In this document: positions 8,853 through 16,482 of the stretch, piece after piece
Position numbering within the stretch: position 1 is the stretch's first letter
How the letters are laid out: each line of letters starts with the position of its first letter
NCBI GenBank assembly: GCA_022799755.1
Contig: JAAWOU010000007.1
Span: 1 to 63,678 of the forward strand
DNA length: 63,678 bases
Direction: 5' to 3'
Source: Lachnospiraceae bacterium
GTDB lineage: Bacteria > Bacillota > Clostridia > Lachnospirales > Lachnospiraceae
Position numbers and translations under genes: made by a program
The notes under the pieces: generated by a model
The model's database searches: none
What the model saw: only the letters and a program-made list of their open reading frames with translations
What the model was told of the DNA's origin: nothing

Positions 8853-8876
8853 AAAGAGGCAGAACGTCGCCTCTTT
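8853..8876 (-). other. Stem-loop after the pilin gene
   Basis: Perfect 8-bp inverted repeat AAAGAGGC / GCCTCTTT around an 8-nt loop, 20 bp past the pilin stop, with no T tract. It looks like an mRNA-stabilising or partial-terminator hairpin separating the pilin from downstream genes. The rest of 8672-8895 holds no convincing gene. Confidence 0.5.
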
Positions 8877-8895
8877 TGGCCCCCGGAGCTTCTTC

Positions 8896-9072
8896 TCACA
8901 CCGTACCGGTCTGCGAAGTAATTTTCTGGAAAAGGCTGTTGATGATCTGGGTAATCTGACTTTTGAATATGATCACCAGACCCACAAGCACCACGATTAT
9001 CAAAATAATCTCCACTGTCCCCATGCCGTCCTCTTCCCGTATGAATTCCCGTATTCCTTTCTCCTGTTTCAT
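8896..9072 (-). CDS. flp: Flp-type IVb pilin (major pilin), 58 residues
   Basis: This short reading frame encodes a 58-residue protein. It begins MKQEKGIREFIREEDGMGTV and continues with a hydrophobic helix rich in Ile/Val (about 21-36) and a short hydrophilic tail. Cleavage after Gly16 would place Glu21 at +5 of the mature pilin, which is the hallmark of type IVb Flp pilins. A ribosome site (GAAAG) precedes the ATG at 9072. It lies between tadC and DUF5702 in the Tad operon, exactly where the structural pilin is expected. It should be the main subunit of the filament. Confidence 0.88.
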   Translation of the reverse strand: MKQEKGIREFIREEDGMGTVEIILIIVVLVGLVIIFKSQITQIINSLFQKITSQTGTV

Positions 9073-9115
9073 CTTTCCTCTCTTTCTGCCGCAGCCGCGG
9101 CCAAACCGAACGCAG

Positions 9116-10564
9116 TTACATATTTGAAAAGGCCGGAATCATGATGATGGCCATCACCACTGCCAGCATCAGCGCCATCGGCATCAGAAGCTTTGTCCCC
9201 GCCTCCTCTCCCATTTTTTTACTCTCCTGTAGCCGCTCCTGCCCGGACTTCTCCGCCTCTTCCCGCAGCCTCTCCAGCAGTGTGCTGCTTCCGCGTTTCA
9301 GATTCTGTGCCAGCAGGGCCGTCAGCCGGATATATTCCTGCAAACCGGTTCTTTTCCCCAAATGCTCGTAAGCCAGCCCCTCCGAAACCCCGGACCGCAG
9401 CTCCCGGCATGTATAGAGCATCTCTTCGTAAGCCGGCGACTGTCTTCCGCCCTCTTTTCTCTTTTCCTCATAATCCCCCGCTATCTTCTGAAAGGCTCCC
9501 CGGATCGTCATGCCTGCTCCCACGAACAGCACCAGCTTGTGCAGGATCTCCGGGTACTCCCGGCGCAGTGTTTTCCTGCGCTTCTCCAGCTGTCCGTGAA
9601 GATCCCTGTCCTGGAACAGGAAAACCGCCCCAGCGGTCACCAAAGCCGCCGCCCACAGCATCAGGCTGTTGTCCTCCACCGCCTGTCTCCAGCGAATGTC
9701 CTCTCCCCGCCATTTCTCCGGAAGCGTCCATTCGTCCTTGTCTAAGCTTTCCTCCTGGGACTGCCTAAGCATCTCCCCCAGTTCCTCTCGCAGCGCCTCT
9801 TCCTCCGTGAGAGCCGGAGGCCTCAAGATCACGTCCAGTTCTCCCTCTCTCTCCCAGGGTCCGTAGGTCAGTCTGAACGCAAGGGTCACAGTCTCCTCTT
9901 CCCCCGGCGAAAATATCCGTCCGGAGTCGCTGACACTCCCAGGGCTTTTGCTCTCCCAGTGCACGGTTACGGGAAAATCCCCGTACTTCGCCTCCAGCTT
10001 TAAATCAGAGGTCACATTCTGCAGACTTTCATTGGAGCCCAGAATATACTCCGGCAGCTTTTCCGCAAAATCCGCAAACAGCCGCTCCGTCTCTTCCTCT
10101 GACAGAAGCTTTGGCTCCACCTCCATCCGAAAAACCATCTGCTGCTGGCCGTAGTCTGTCCGAATATGGATTTCTCTGGCTCCCTCCCGGTAGCTCCCAC
10201 GGACCACTTTTCCGTCTTCTCCAAGAATCACGCTGCCTGTGGCGCCGAATTTAGCCGCCGCCCCGAACAATGTTCCCACAAACAGCACGGCCAGACAGAT
10301 TGCCGCCTTTTTCCCGTAATATTCCGTCTTCAGGTACTCCCTTGCCTCCCCCGGGTGGAGGCTGATCAGATCTCTTTCCACCTGCGGGGAGGAAAACAAT
10401 CCGGGAAGCCTGTTCCCCAGTTTTTTATAGAGATACAAGGCCATCTTGTAAAACGGCTTTAACAGTGAGGCCGCATCCGGCGGCGGCACCTGCTTTCTCG
10501 CCAGGACAGCCAGCACCAGATATCCCACAGATATCGCCAATGCAATCCAGTACAATTCCCTCAC
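9116..10564 (-). CDS. tadC: TadC-like inner membrane platform protein with extracytoplasmic insert
   Basis: This 482-residue type II secretion F family protein has hydrophobic segments at about 5-22, 87-105, 305-318 and the C-terminus (MPMALMLAVVMAIIMIPAF). The T2SF core lies in the last ~160 residues (REYPEILHKLVLFVGAGMTI, GLAYEHLGKRTGLQEY). Unusually, residues about 106-300 lie between two membrane segments and include a beta-rich block resembling a bacterial Ig-like fold (VTVHWESKSPGSVSDSGRIF). TadC forms the membrane platform with TadB. The start is uncertain: GTG at 10564 overlaps its own ribosome site, and TTG three codons later is possible. Confidence 0.85.
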   Translation of the reverse strand: MRELYWIALAISVGYLVLAVLARKQVPPPDAASLLKPFYKMALYLYKKLGNRLPGLFSSPQVERDLISLHPGEAREYLKTEYYGKKAAICLAVLFVGTLFGAAAKFGATGSVILGEDGKVVRGSYREGAREIHIRTDYGQQQMVFRMEVEPKLLSEEETERLFADFAEKLPEYILGSNESLQNVTSDLKLEAKYGDFPVTVHWESKSPGSVSDSGRIFSPGEEETVTLAFRLTYGPWEREGELDVILRPPALTEEEALREELGEMLRQSQEESLDKDEWTLPEKWRGEDIRWRQAVEDNSLMLWAAALVTAGAVFLFQDRDLHGQLEKRRKTLRREYPEILHKLVLFVGAGMTIRGAFQKIAGDYEEKRKEGGRQSPAYEEMLYTCRELRSGVSEGLAYEHLGKRTGLQEYIRLTALLAQNLKRGSSTLLERLREEAEKSGQERLQESKKMGEEAGTKLLMPMALMLAVVMAIIMIPAFSNM

Positions 10565-10567
10565 CCC

Positions 10568-11338
10568 CTATGCCATATCCGCCATAATCCCTTTCATAAT
10601 GTGCTCTCCCAGCAGATAAGCGCCCAGATACAGACCCAGACAGCCTGTCATGACGGCTATGCCTACTATATTGTGATACAGAGTGTCAAAGTACCCGGGA
10701 TTTCCCATGTCAATATAGAGCAGGATTCCAAAGGGCATAATCTTCATAATCGTCAGCTCCATCTTTTTACCCCCTAAGAGCATCTGTATCTCCTGGCGCA
10801 GCTCAATGCGCCCGCCTATCTGGTTGGCCGAGTTTCGGATGATCTCCGCCATGTTGCCGCCGTTTCGCTTGGCAAGGGCAAAAATCTGGGCAAACTGTGC
10901 GATCTCTTCACAGCCGCTTCGCCTGGCCATATCCACCAAAAGCCCCTCCAGAGGCATGTTAATATGCAGCCCTCTCTTGATCAGCTTCAATTCCCGGCAG
11001 ATGGGAGCCTCCTCCCCATACATCAGCGCCATGTCCTGTCTGCATTCCAAAAAGGCATTCTCCACGGAATAGCCGGCCTGCAGGGAAGTGGCCACCGCCA
11101 GGATACACTCCCTAAACTGCCCCGCCAACTCCTCTTTCGCCTTTTCCAGCTTTTGTTTCCTGATCAGGCCAAAGGCGGCCGCCCCTACGACGGAAAGCGG
11201 TATCAGCGCAAGAAAGCTTCGGTAGAAAAAATAGGAAAGGATGCCCGTCACTCCCGCGCACAATAGCACGGTCCTCGCTCTCTCCCCCTTTTTCCAGGCG
11301 TAGTCATGATAGTCCTGCCGCTTTGAGCTTGTCTTCAT
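10568..11338 (-). CDS. tadB: TadB-like inner membrane platform protein
   Basis: This 256-residue type II secretion F family protein has two N-terminal membrane segments, a T2SF cytoplasmic domain (FRECILAVATSLQAGYSVEN, FAQIFALAKRNGGNMAEIIR) and C-terminal membrane segments ending near KGIMADMA. It pairs with TadC to form the platform of the pilus motor. The frame is open 25 codons further up, but the ATG at 11338 has GGAGGG seven bases upstream and starts at MKTSSKRQD, so I use it. It overlaps the end of tadA by 35 bp, which suggests translational coupling. Confidence 0.88.
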   Translation of the reverse strand: MKTSSKRQDYHDYAWKKGERARTVLLCAGVTGILSYFFYRSFLALIPLSVVGAAAFGLIRKQKLEKAKEELAGQFRECILAVATSLQAGYSVENAFLECRQDMALMYGEEAPICRELKLIKRGLHINMPLEGLLVDMARRSGCEEIAQFAQIFALAKRNGGNMAEIIRNSANQIGGRIELRQEIQMLLGGKKMELTIMKIMPFGILLYIDMGNPGYFDTLYHNIVGIAVMTGCLGLYLGAYLLGEHIMKGIMADMA

Positions 11339-12518
11339 AGAGCAGCCCTCCTTTCCGGCACAGATTTCCCACCACATGGCCTGCGCCGTCCTCCCCCTCC
11401 TCCTGGAAGACAAACAGGGGATTCATCTTGATTTCATTCTCCACGCACCCGGTGACCTCGCTGATCTCCAGCACCTTTCTGGACTTGTCGCGCAGTCTCC
11501 CCAGGTGGACGACCACGTCCAGGCCGGAGGCTATCTGCTGCCGAATGGCTGCCAGCGGCAGTTCCATCCCCATCAGAACCATGTTCTCCAGTCTGGCCAG
11601 CATGTCCTTTGCGCTGTTGGCATGGCCTGTGGACATACTGCCGTCATGCCCTGTATTCAGGCACTGCAGCATATCGATGGCCTCCGCTCCGCGCACCTCT
11701 CCTACCACGATGCGGTCCGGCCGCATTCTCAAGGACGATTTGATCAAATCCCGAATGGTAATTTCGTTACATCCCTCCACGTTGCTGTTCCTGGTCTCAA
11801 GACGCACCAGGTTGGGAATCCCCTGCAGCTGCAGCTCGGCGCTGTCCTCAATGGTGATCACCCGTTCTTCCGGGGGAATATAATGTGACAGAACATTCAG
11901 AAAGGTGGTCTTGCCGCTTCCGGTCCCGCCGCTGATAAAGATATTGTACTTGGCCTGAACCAGCCTCTCCAGAAAAAGAGCTGCTTCCCGGGAAATGGAA
12001 TTGCTTTCAATCAGCTGCCCCATCGTAATGGGCTTCTCGGGAAAACGTCGGATGGTGACAATGGGGCCGTTGAGCGCTATGGGGTTCATGACAATGTTGA
12101 CCCTGGCGCCGTCAGCCAGCCTTGCGTCCACAATGGGCGACGCCTCATTCACCACCCGGTTGCATCCCGCCACAATCTGCTGTATCACATCCTGGAGCTT
12201 CTCCGTGGACTCAAAGCTGATGTCCAGTTCCCTCAGCTTTCCGTTCTGCTCCACAAAGATGTGATCCTTTCCGTTGATCATAATCTCCGTGACGGAACTG
12301 TCCTCCACAAATATCTGCAGGATGTCCAGCCTCCGCAGGGAGTCGAAAAGCTCCTGCTTCAGCCGCCTGCGGACTGCCGCCGGATATACCAAAAGCCCCT
12401 GCTGCAGGATCACTTCGTCGATGGTGTCCTCCACCTCGGCATCCGTAAAATCCTTTACAAAGTCCATTCGCTCCTGGACCTTGCCCCGCAGCTCTCTCTT
12501 CAGTTCCTTGTATTCCAT
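11304..12518 (-). CDS. tadA: TadA/CpaF-type pilus assembly ATPase
   Basis: This 404-residue secretion ATPase of the VirB11/CpaF type powers pilin polymerisation from the cytoplasmic face. The Walker A motif GGTGSGKTT is at residues 197-205. Downstream are the Walker B/aspartate-glutamate region (DRIVVGEVRGAEAIDML) and the histidine box (TGHDGSMSTGHANS). The N-terminal domain (RVVNEASPIVDARLADGARV) is also typical. A GGGAGGGG site precedes the ATG, which follows the tadZ stop directly. The length is normal for CpaF-type proteins. Confidence 0.95.
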   Translation of the reverse strand: MEYKELKRELRGKVQERMDFVKDFTDAEVEDTIDEVILQQGLLVYPAAVRRRLKQELFDSLRRLDILQIFVEDSSVTEIMINGKDHIFVEQNGKLRELDISFESTEKLQDVIQQIVAGCNRVVNEASPIVDARLADGARVNIVMNPIALNGPIVTIRRFPEKPITMGQLIESNSISREAALFLERLVQAKYNIFISGGTGSGKTTFLNVLSHYIPPEERVITIEDSAELQLQGIPNLVRLETRNSNVEGCNEITIRDLIKSSLRMRPDRIVVGEVRGAEAIDMLQCLNTGHDGSMSTGHANSAKDMLARLENMVLMGMELPLAAIRQQIASGLDVVVHLGRLRDKSRKVLEISEVTGCVENEIKMNPLFVFQEEGEDGAGHVVGNLCRKGGLLYEDKLKAAGLS

Positions 12519-13535
12519 TCACTCATCCCCTCCCTCCTCCAGGCCCTTGATCAATCCTTTCACCAAATCCGCCACCTCCCCCTTTGTCAGCTGCTCCATC
12601 TCCCCGGGCAGCTTCTGGATATGGGAGAGGGAAAGCCGCTTTGTCTTGCCCAGCACGTCGCCGTATTCGTACAGCGCCAGAACCTGCTCATACTGAAGAA
12701 GCTTACCTTGGGCAATTCGGTCCTCCCTTGTCAGTGTGTAGACCTGCCTGCACATTCGGAGGATTTCAAACAGTCCCTGCATACTCTCGCTCAAGTCCAG
12801 GACCACATACTCGTATTCATCCAGCTCCTCGATTCGCTCCAACAGCCCCAGCCATTCCTGGGCCGTCACCGTGATCAGGTTCTGGCCCGACTTCATGGGC
12901 GGAACATAGTCCAGCGCCCCCTTGCGCTTCAGTATGGTCTGCAATCTCAGCCGGAATTTGTCTCTCTGGGCATTGAGAAAATACAAAAGATCCGCCATAT
13001 CCAGGGTCTGCATATCCGGCAGGAGCTCCGAGATTCCCGCATAATGCTCAAAGTTCAGGTAAAGCGTGGAATGCTTTCTGGCCAGCATCAGGCTCATGGT
13101 GATGGCAAAGGAGGTCTGCATGGATCTGTGCACCGGAGAATAGTTCCCGATGAACACGGTCTTACGATTGGAGCGCAGAAAAGGCAGCTGGACATCCGCG
13201 ACCTCCGTGTACACACCCAGAAGCTGCTTGAATACCTCCTCTGCCTCCTGGTACTTGTCCACATAGGAGACATCCTCCCATCTCATGACGCCGCTCTCGT
13301 TCAGCACCACCAGGCATTCCGGGGAAAGCGCCTCAAGCTCCCGGCGATAGGCGCTCTCTGCCACCACCAGCATGGCAAGCCCCTTTTTCTCAGCCCCCAG
13401 CAGCCTGTCCACATTCGTGTAGGTATGCAGTTCCCATGGCAGGTTCTTTCTTTTTTCCATAAATTCCGTCATCAGCTGCGCATACTCTTCCTCCGTATCG
13501 CACAAGGCCATGACTTTGCAAGTCCCCTTTTTCAA
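12519..13535 (-). CDS. tadZ: TadZ/CpaE-like localisation protein with degenerate Walker A
   Basis: In this 338-residue protein, residues 1 to about 125 resemble a receiver-like domain (VMALCDTEEEYAQLM, LAMLVVAES). The rest resembles the MinD/ParA-like ATPase domain of CpaE/TadZ, which places Tad machines at the pole. The nucleotide loop is not intact: where GxxGGxGKT is expected the sequence is GNYSPVHRSMQTS, so ATP binding is doubtful. The start is a TTG overlapping the TGA of tadV by four bases, with GGGAGG upstream, an arrangement of tight coupling. Assignment rests on context and fold-like features. Confidence 0.8.
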   Translation of the reverse strand: MKKGTCKVMALCDTEEEYAQLMTEFMEKRKNLPWELHTYTNVDRLLGAEKKGLAMLVVAESAYRRELEALSPECLVVLNESGVMRWEDVSYVDKYQEAEEVFKQLLGVYTEVADVQLPFLRSNRKTVFIGNYSPVHRSMQTSFAITMSLMLARKHSTLYLNFEHYAGISELLPDMQTLDMADLLYFLNAQRDKFRLRLQTILKRKGALDYVPPMKSGQNLITVTAQEWLGLLERIEELDEYEYVVLDLSESMQGLFEILRMCRQVYTLTREDRIAQGKLLQYEQVLALYEYGDVLGKTKRLSLSHIQKLPGEMEQLTKGEVADLVKGLIKGLEEGGDE

Positions 13536-13960
13536 TAGACACCTCCCAGAAACAACAGAATGCTGACAAGTACAGGCCCGGACAGGCAGACCCCGCCTTT
13601 TGCCTTTCTCAAAATCTTTACAAGTGAAATCATTGCCGCAACCAGCAGAGAACAGAACAAGAATCCCAGAATCTTCTCCGCGGGCAGATAGCCCGCCGTC
13701 ACACCAAGAAGCTTCACATCACCGGCCCCAAGGCCCCCCACCTTAAAAAACGGGTACAGAACCGCCATGACAAGCACAGCCTGTCCCAGATACCAGAATG
13801 CGCCGGGCGCCCTTTCGTCGTAAAGACGCCAGCCGATTCCCGCAAGCATCGTCCCCAAGATCACATAGTTCGGTATCCTCCTCTCCCGATAGTCATAGCC
13901 GCAGGCCACAGCCAAAAAAACACACAATGCCGCCAACTGCATCATCCCTTTCCCTGTCAT
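13532..13960 (-). CDS. tadV: A24 prepilin peptidase (TadV/CpaA type)
   Basis: This 142-residue polytopic membrane aspartic protease cleaves Flp-type prepilins. The two catalytic aspartate motifs are GYDYRERRIPN near residue 21 and GLGAGDVKLLG near residue 75. It is the first gene of the Tad operon. The first ATG (13960) follows AGGTATT; internal ATGs at codons 6-7 sit behind GGGAAAGGG and could be the true start, which would shorten the protein by five or six residues. Confidence 0.92.
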   Translation of the reverse strand: MTGKGMMQLAALCVFLAVACGYDYRERRIPNYVILGTMLAGIGWRLYDERAPGAFWYLGQAVLVMAVLYPFFKVGGLGAGDVKLLGVTAGYLPAEKILGFLFCSLLVAAMISLVKILRKAKGGVCLSGPVLVSILLFLGGVY

Positions 13961-14016
13961 AATACCTGGTCGCCGAGGCGAAACATGCCTCCGGAATTAT
14001 CTGAGTCGTAGAATTC

Positions 14017-14039
14017 ATTTGAAATACTTGATTTGAAAT
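14017..14039. repeat. Direct repeat ATTTGAAAT x2 in the Tad leader
   Basis: ATTTGAAAT occurs at 14017-14025 and again at 14031-14039, 14 bp apart. The pair lies immediately downstream of the Tad operon -10 box, across the likely transcription start. It has the layout of an operator, but no regulator can be named. Confidence 0.4.
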
Positions 14040-14048
14040 GATAGTTGC

Positions 14049-14077
14049 ATTATAACCGGTCCGTTGCCCGATTTCAA
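14049..14077 (-). promoter_or_regulatory. Promoter of the Tad pilus operon
   Basis: TTGAAA (14072-14077) and TATAAT (14049-14054) are separated by 17 bp on the minus strand, about 90 bp before tadV. It begins right after bofA, with no clear terminator between them, so some read-through from bofA is possible. Confidence 0.7.
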
Positions 14078-14113
14078 GGGCCAAAGCGGAAAAAGTCGAA
14101 TTTTGTCAAATAG

Positions 14114-14311
14114 TTACAAAACTTTATAAATTCCGATGCCGTAAAGGGCCAGAAGCCCCGGAAATCCTAAGATTCCGGATGTCAATACCGTGGCCGCATT
14201 GATTCCCACCCCCAGGGATATCCCCAGATAATCCAGCGTCGAATTGATGAAATACATTGCTATCGTCCCCAGAATTCCCCTCATAACCAGGTTCAGTACC
14301 TTTTCCGTCAT
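14114..14311 (-). CDS. bofA: BofA family regulator of pro-sigma-K processing
   Basis: This 65-residue membrane protein has two hydrophobic helices; the second holds the family motif, here GINAATVLTSGILGFPGLL. In Bacillus, BofA holds the SpoIVFB protease inactive until the forespore signal arrives, delaying sigma-K activation in the mother cell. Its presence indicates an endospore former. DUF2508 (YaaL), its usual neighbour, is here divergent on the other strand rather than upstream in the same operon. Confidence 0.88.
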   Translation of the reverse strand: MTEKVLNLVMRGILGTIAMYFINSTLDYLGISLGVGINAATVLTSGILGFPGLLALYGIGIYKVL

Positions 14312-14521
14312 ACGATCCCACCCTCCGCGGCAGTTTTGGCCGCTATGGCCCTTTGGAATATAAATATGTCCCTTTTCTCCAAATATGCGGATTTCGGCCC
14401 AAATACAGGGATCTGATATTTTTTTCCAAAATTGGAATAATCTGCATGTACAGGGCCTATACTTTTACCATAACCGCCGCCACTCTTCCCGAAAACAAAT
14501 CCAGCGGAAAGGAAATCTGCC

Positions 14522-14818
14522 ATGAAAATGTATTTTAATCAAAAAATGGGAACGGAACATATGACGGAAGAAGATTACACGCCTGTCACACTGAAAGATT
14601 CCATCGAAAAAACCCGCAAAGCCTTGAACGATGCCTACGCGGGTTTTGACAATGCCGTAGATGTGGATATGATCGACAGCTATATTTATGAGATCAATTC
14701 TCTCCAAAAGAGATACAAGCACCTGACGGATCTGGCGGCTCTGGAGTCGGCCCCCGCGGAGGATACCCTATACAAGCATTCCCCTGTTCGCGCCCTGATC
14801 AGCCATGTTCTCGGTTAG
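14522..14818 (+). CDS. DUF2508 (YaaL-like) family protein
   Basis: This 98-residue soluble protein carries the DUF2508 signature (SIEKTRKALNDAYAGFDNAV, then DMIDSYIYEINSLQKRYKHL), a predicted helical hairpin. The family has no established biochemical role. It is usually found beside recR and bofA in spore formers, and bofA is indeed divergent next door. A GGAAAGG site precedes the ATG. Its last 51 bp overlap the end of fliS on the opposite strand. Confidence 0.8.
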   Translation: MKMYFNQKMGTEHMTEEDYTPVTLKDSIEKTRKALNDAYAGFDNAVDVDMIDSYIYEINSLQKRYKHLTDLAALESAPAEDTLYKHSPVRALISHVLG

Positions 14819-15259
14819 GGTGTTCCTGCCGTAGGTCAGGCCCGCATAGACCGTCTGGGAATTGCGCATCACAGGACCGGCCGTGTTTTGCTCCGCCAGC
14901 TTTCCGTACGCTTCGCACAGCGGTTCTATGACTTTCCTGATCTCTCCCAGGATCCCGGCGTCCCGGCGCTGTTCGCCCAGGGCCAGCCGCCTGATGCAGA
15001 ACAAATACAGCTGCATCAGCGCCGGCGCCGGTTCATATTCCATATGCAGGGAGCTGATCAGCTCGTTCAGACATCCTCTCGCCTTTCTTACGGCATCCCG
15101 GAACGCATCCTGCTCTCCCGGCATTCCCTCTTTTTGAGCCAAGGCCTGCTCCGCATCCTCCAGATAGCAGAGCAGCATCTCATACAGAATCACCACCAGC
15201 TGTGTGGAGTTCGCCTGGGTAATCCGAAACGTAAATTGCTGCTTATCTTCTTTTTTCAT
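14768..15259 (-). CDS. fliS: Flagellar export chaperone FliS
   Basis: This 163-residue helical protein matches FliS: a FTFRITQANSTQLVVILYEMLL start, then a central HMEYEPAPALMQLYLFCIRRL block. FliS binds the C-terminal helix of flagellin in the cytoplasm to stop premature polymerisation and deliver it to the export gate. It lies 47 bp downstream of the flagellin gene on the same strand. It is longer than many FliS proteins, with an extended C-terminus after about residue 125 (NSQTVYAGLTYGRNTL). The 3' end overlaps DUF2508. Confidence 0.85.
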   Translation of the reverse strand: MKKEDKQQFTFRITQANSTQLVVILYEMLLCYLEDAEQALAQKEGMPGEQDAFRDAVRKARGCLNELISSLHMEYEPAPALMQLYLFCIRRLALGEQRRDAGILGEIRKVIEPLCEAYGKLAEQNTAGPVMRNSQTVYAGLTYGRNTLTENMADQGANRGMLV

Positions 15260-15306
15260 AATACAACCAGCCTTATTTTGGTATCAATCCTGTCAAAGCT
15301 CCGGGA

Positions 15307-16482
15307 TCACTGCAAAAGCTGCAGCACCTGGGACGGCCGCTCATTGGCCTGGGCCAGCATGGAGGTAGCCGCCTGCGTCATCACCTGGGCGGTGGTATAG
15401 TTGGTCATCTCCTCCGCCATGTCCACGTCCATGATGCGGGAATATGCCGACGTCATGTTCTCGGAAGTGACGTCCAGGCTGTTGATGGTGGACTCCAAAC
15501 GGTTCTGATAAGCGCCCAGCTGTCCGCGGATGTCCGATATGAAATGGATGGCGCCGTCGATGCGGTCGATGGCCTCTGTGGCTTTCTCCTCGGTGCTCAC
15601 ATCCAGCGTCCAGACTTCCGCGCCGTTCTCCTCCTTAACCATGCAGTTCTCCAGACCCATGGCGCGCAGGGAGATCCTGGGGATATTCACCTCGATGACC
15701 TGTCCCTCGTTCGCTCCCACCTGGAGCCGCATGGCGCCGATTCCCGTGGCATCAATGGTAAGGTTCTGAATGGTAAACGGCATTGTCTGATTCTCCAGAT
15801 CGCATCTGGTCAGATCCAGCACCATCTCAAACCCGTTTCCGCCCTTGATGGTCACCATATCGTCCTTGATTTCCGCGTACACGTCCTCCGGGAAGCCGCC
15901 GTTGGTTCCGTCCTGGGGAAGCGTCAGGGACACCTTGTACTCCTCCGTGACAGGGTCCTGATCCACTGTCAGCCCTGTAATCGTGTAATCCTTGATGGCC
16001 ACGTCCGAAGAGTAGGAGTCCACTTTTACATCCAGGTTGCCGCTGACATATCCTTTCAGGGAGAATTCCCCGTTCAAAAGCTTCTGTCCGTTGAATTCCG
16101 TGGACTCGGCCACCCGGGTAATCTCCGAGGTCAGCTGCTTGACTTCCTTTTGGATCATCTCTCTGTCGCTGTCGGATTCCACACCGTTGGCCGCTTTCAC
16201 CGCCAGCTCATTCATGCGCTGGAGCATCTCGCTGATCTCCGACATGGCGCCGTCCGCCGTCTCAATGATGGAGACGCCGTCGCTGGCGTTCTGGTTCGCC
16301 ATGGAAAGACCCATGATCTGCGCGTTCATGCGCTTTGCCATGGCAAGCCCGGCCGGGTTGTCCTTGGCATTGTTTATCTTCAGGCCGGAGGAAAGCCTCT
16401 GCAGAGACTTTGCCACCGCGCTGTCGTTGTTGGCCAGATTGTTATTGGTAATCATTGCGGATACATTGTAATTGATTCTCAT
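15307..16482 (-). CDS. fliC: Flagellin
   Basis: This 391-residue flagellin has conserved D0/D1 ends: MRINYNVSAMITNNNLAN and LQRLSSGLKINNAKDNPAGLA at the N-terminus, and the C-terminal MTNYTTAQVMTQAATSMLAQ block ending SQVLQLLQ. The centre (about 165-300) is the variable surface domain. The start ATG overlaps the stop of the DUF6240 gene by four bases and has its own AAGGAG. The protein forms the filament and would be chaperoned by the adjacent FliS. Confidence 0.96.
   Translation of the reverse strand: MRINYNVSAMITNNNLANNDSAVAKSLQRLSSGLKINNAKDNPAGLAMAKRMNAQIMGLSMANQNASDGVSIIETADGAMSEISEMLQRMNELAVKAANGVESDSDREMIQKEVKQLTSEITRVAESTEFNGQKLLNGEFSLKGYVSGNLDVKVDSYSSDVAIKDYTITGLTVDQDPVTEEYKVSLTLPQDGTNGGFPEDVYAEIKDDMVTIKGGNGFEMVLDLTRCDLENQTMPFTIQNLTIDATGIGAMRLQVGANEGQVIEVNIPRISLRAMGLENCMVKEENGAEVWTLDVSTEEKATEAIDRIDGAIHFISDIRGQLGAYQNRLESTINSLDVTSENMTSAYSRIMDVDMAEEMTNYTTAQVMTQAATSMLAQANERPSQVLQLLQ

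Noticed and set aside
14308..14523. 71-residue frame on the minus strand between bofA and DUF2508
   Set aside because: It fills the divergent control region, has no ribosome site, and resembles no family.
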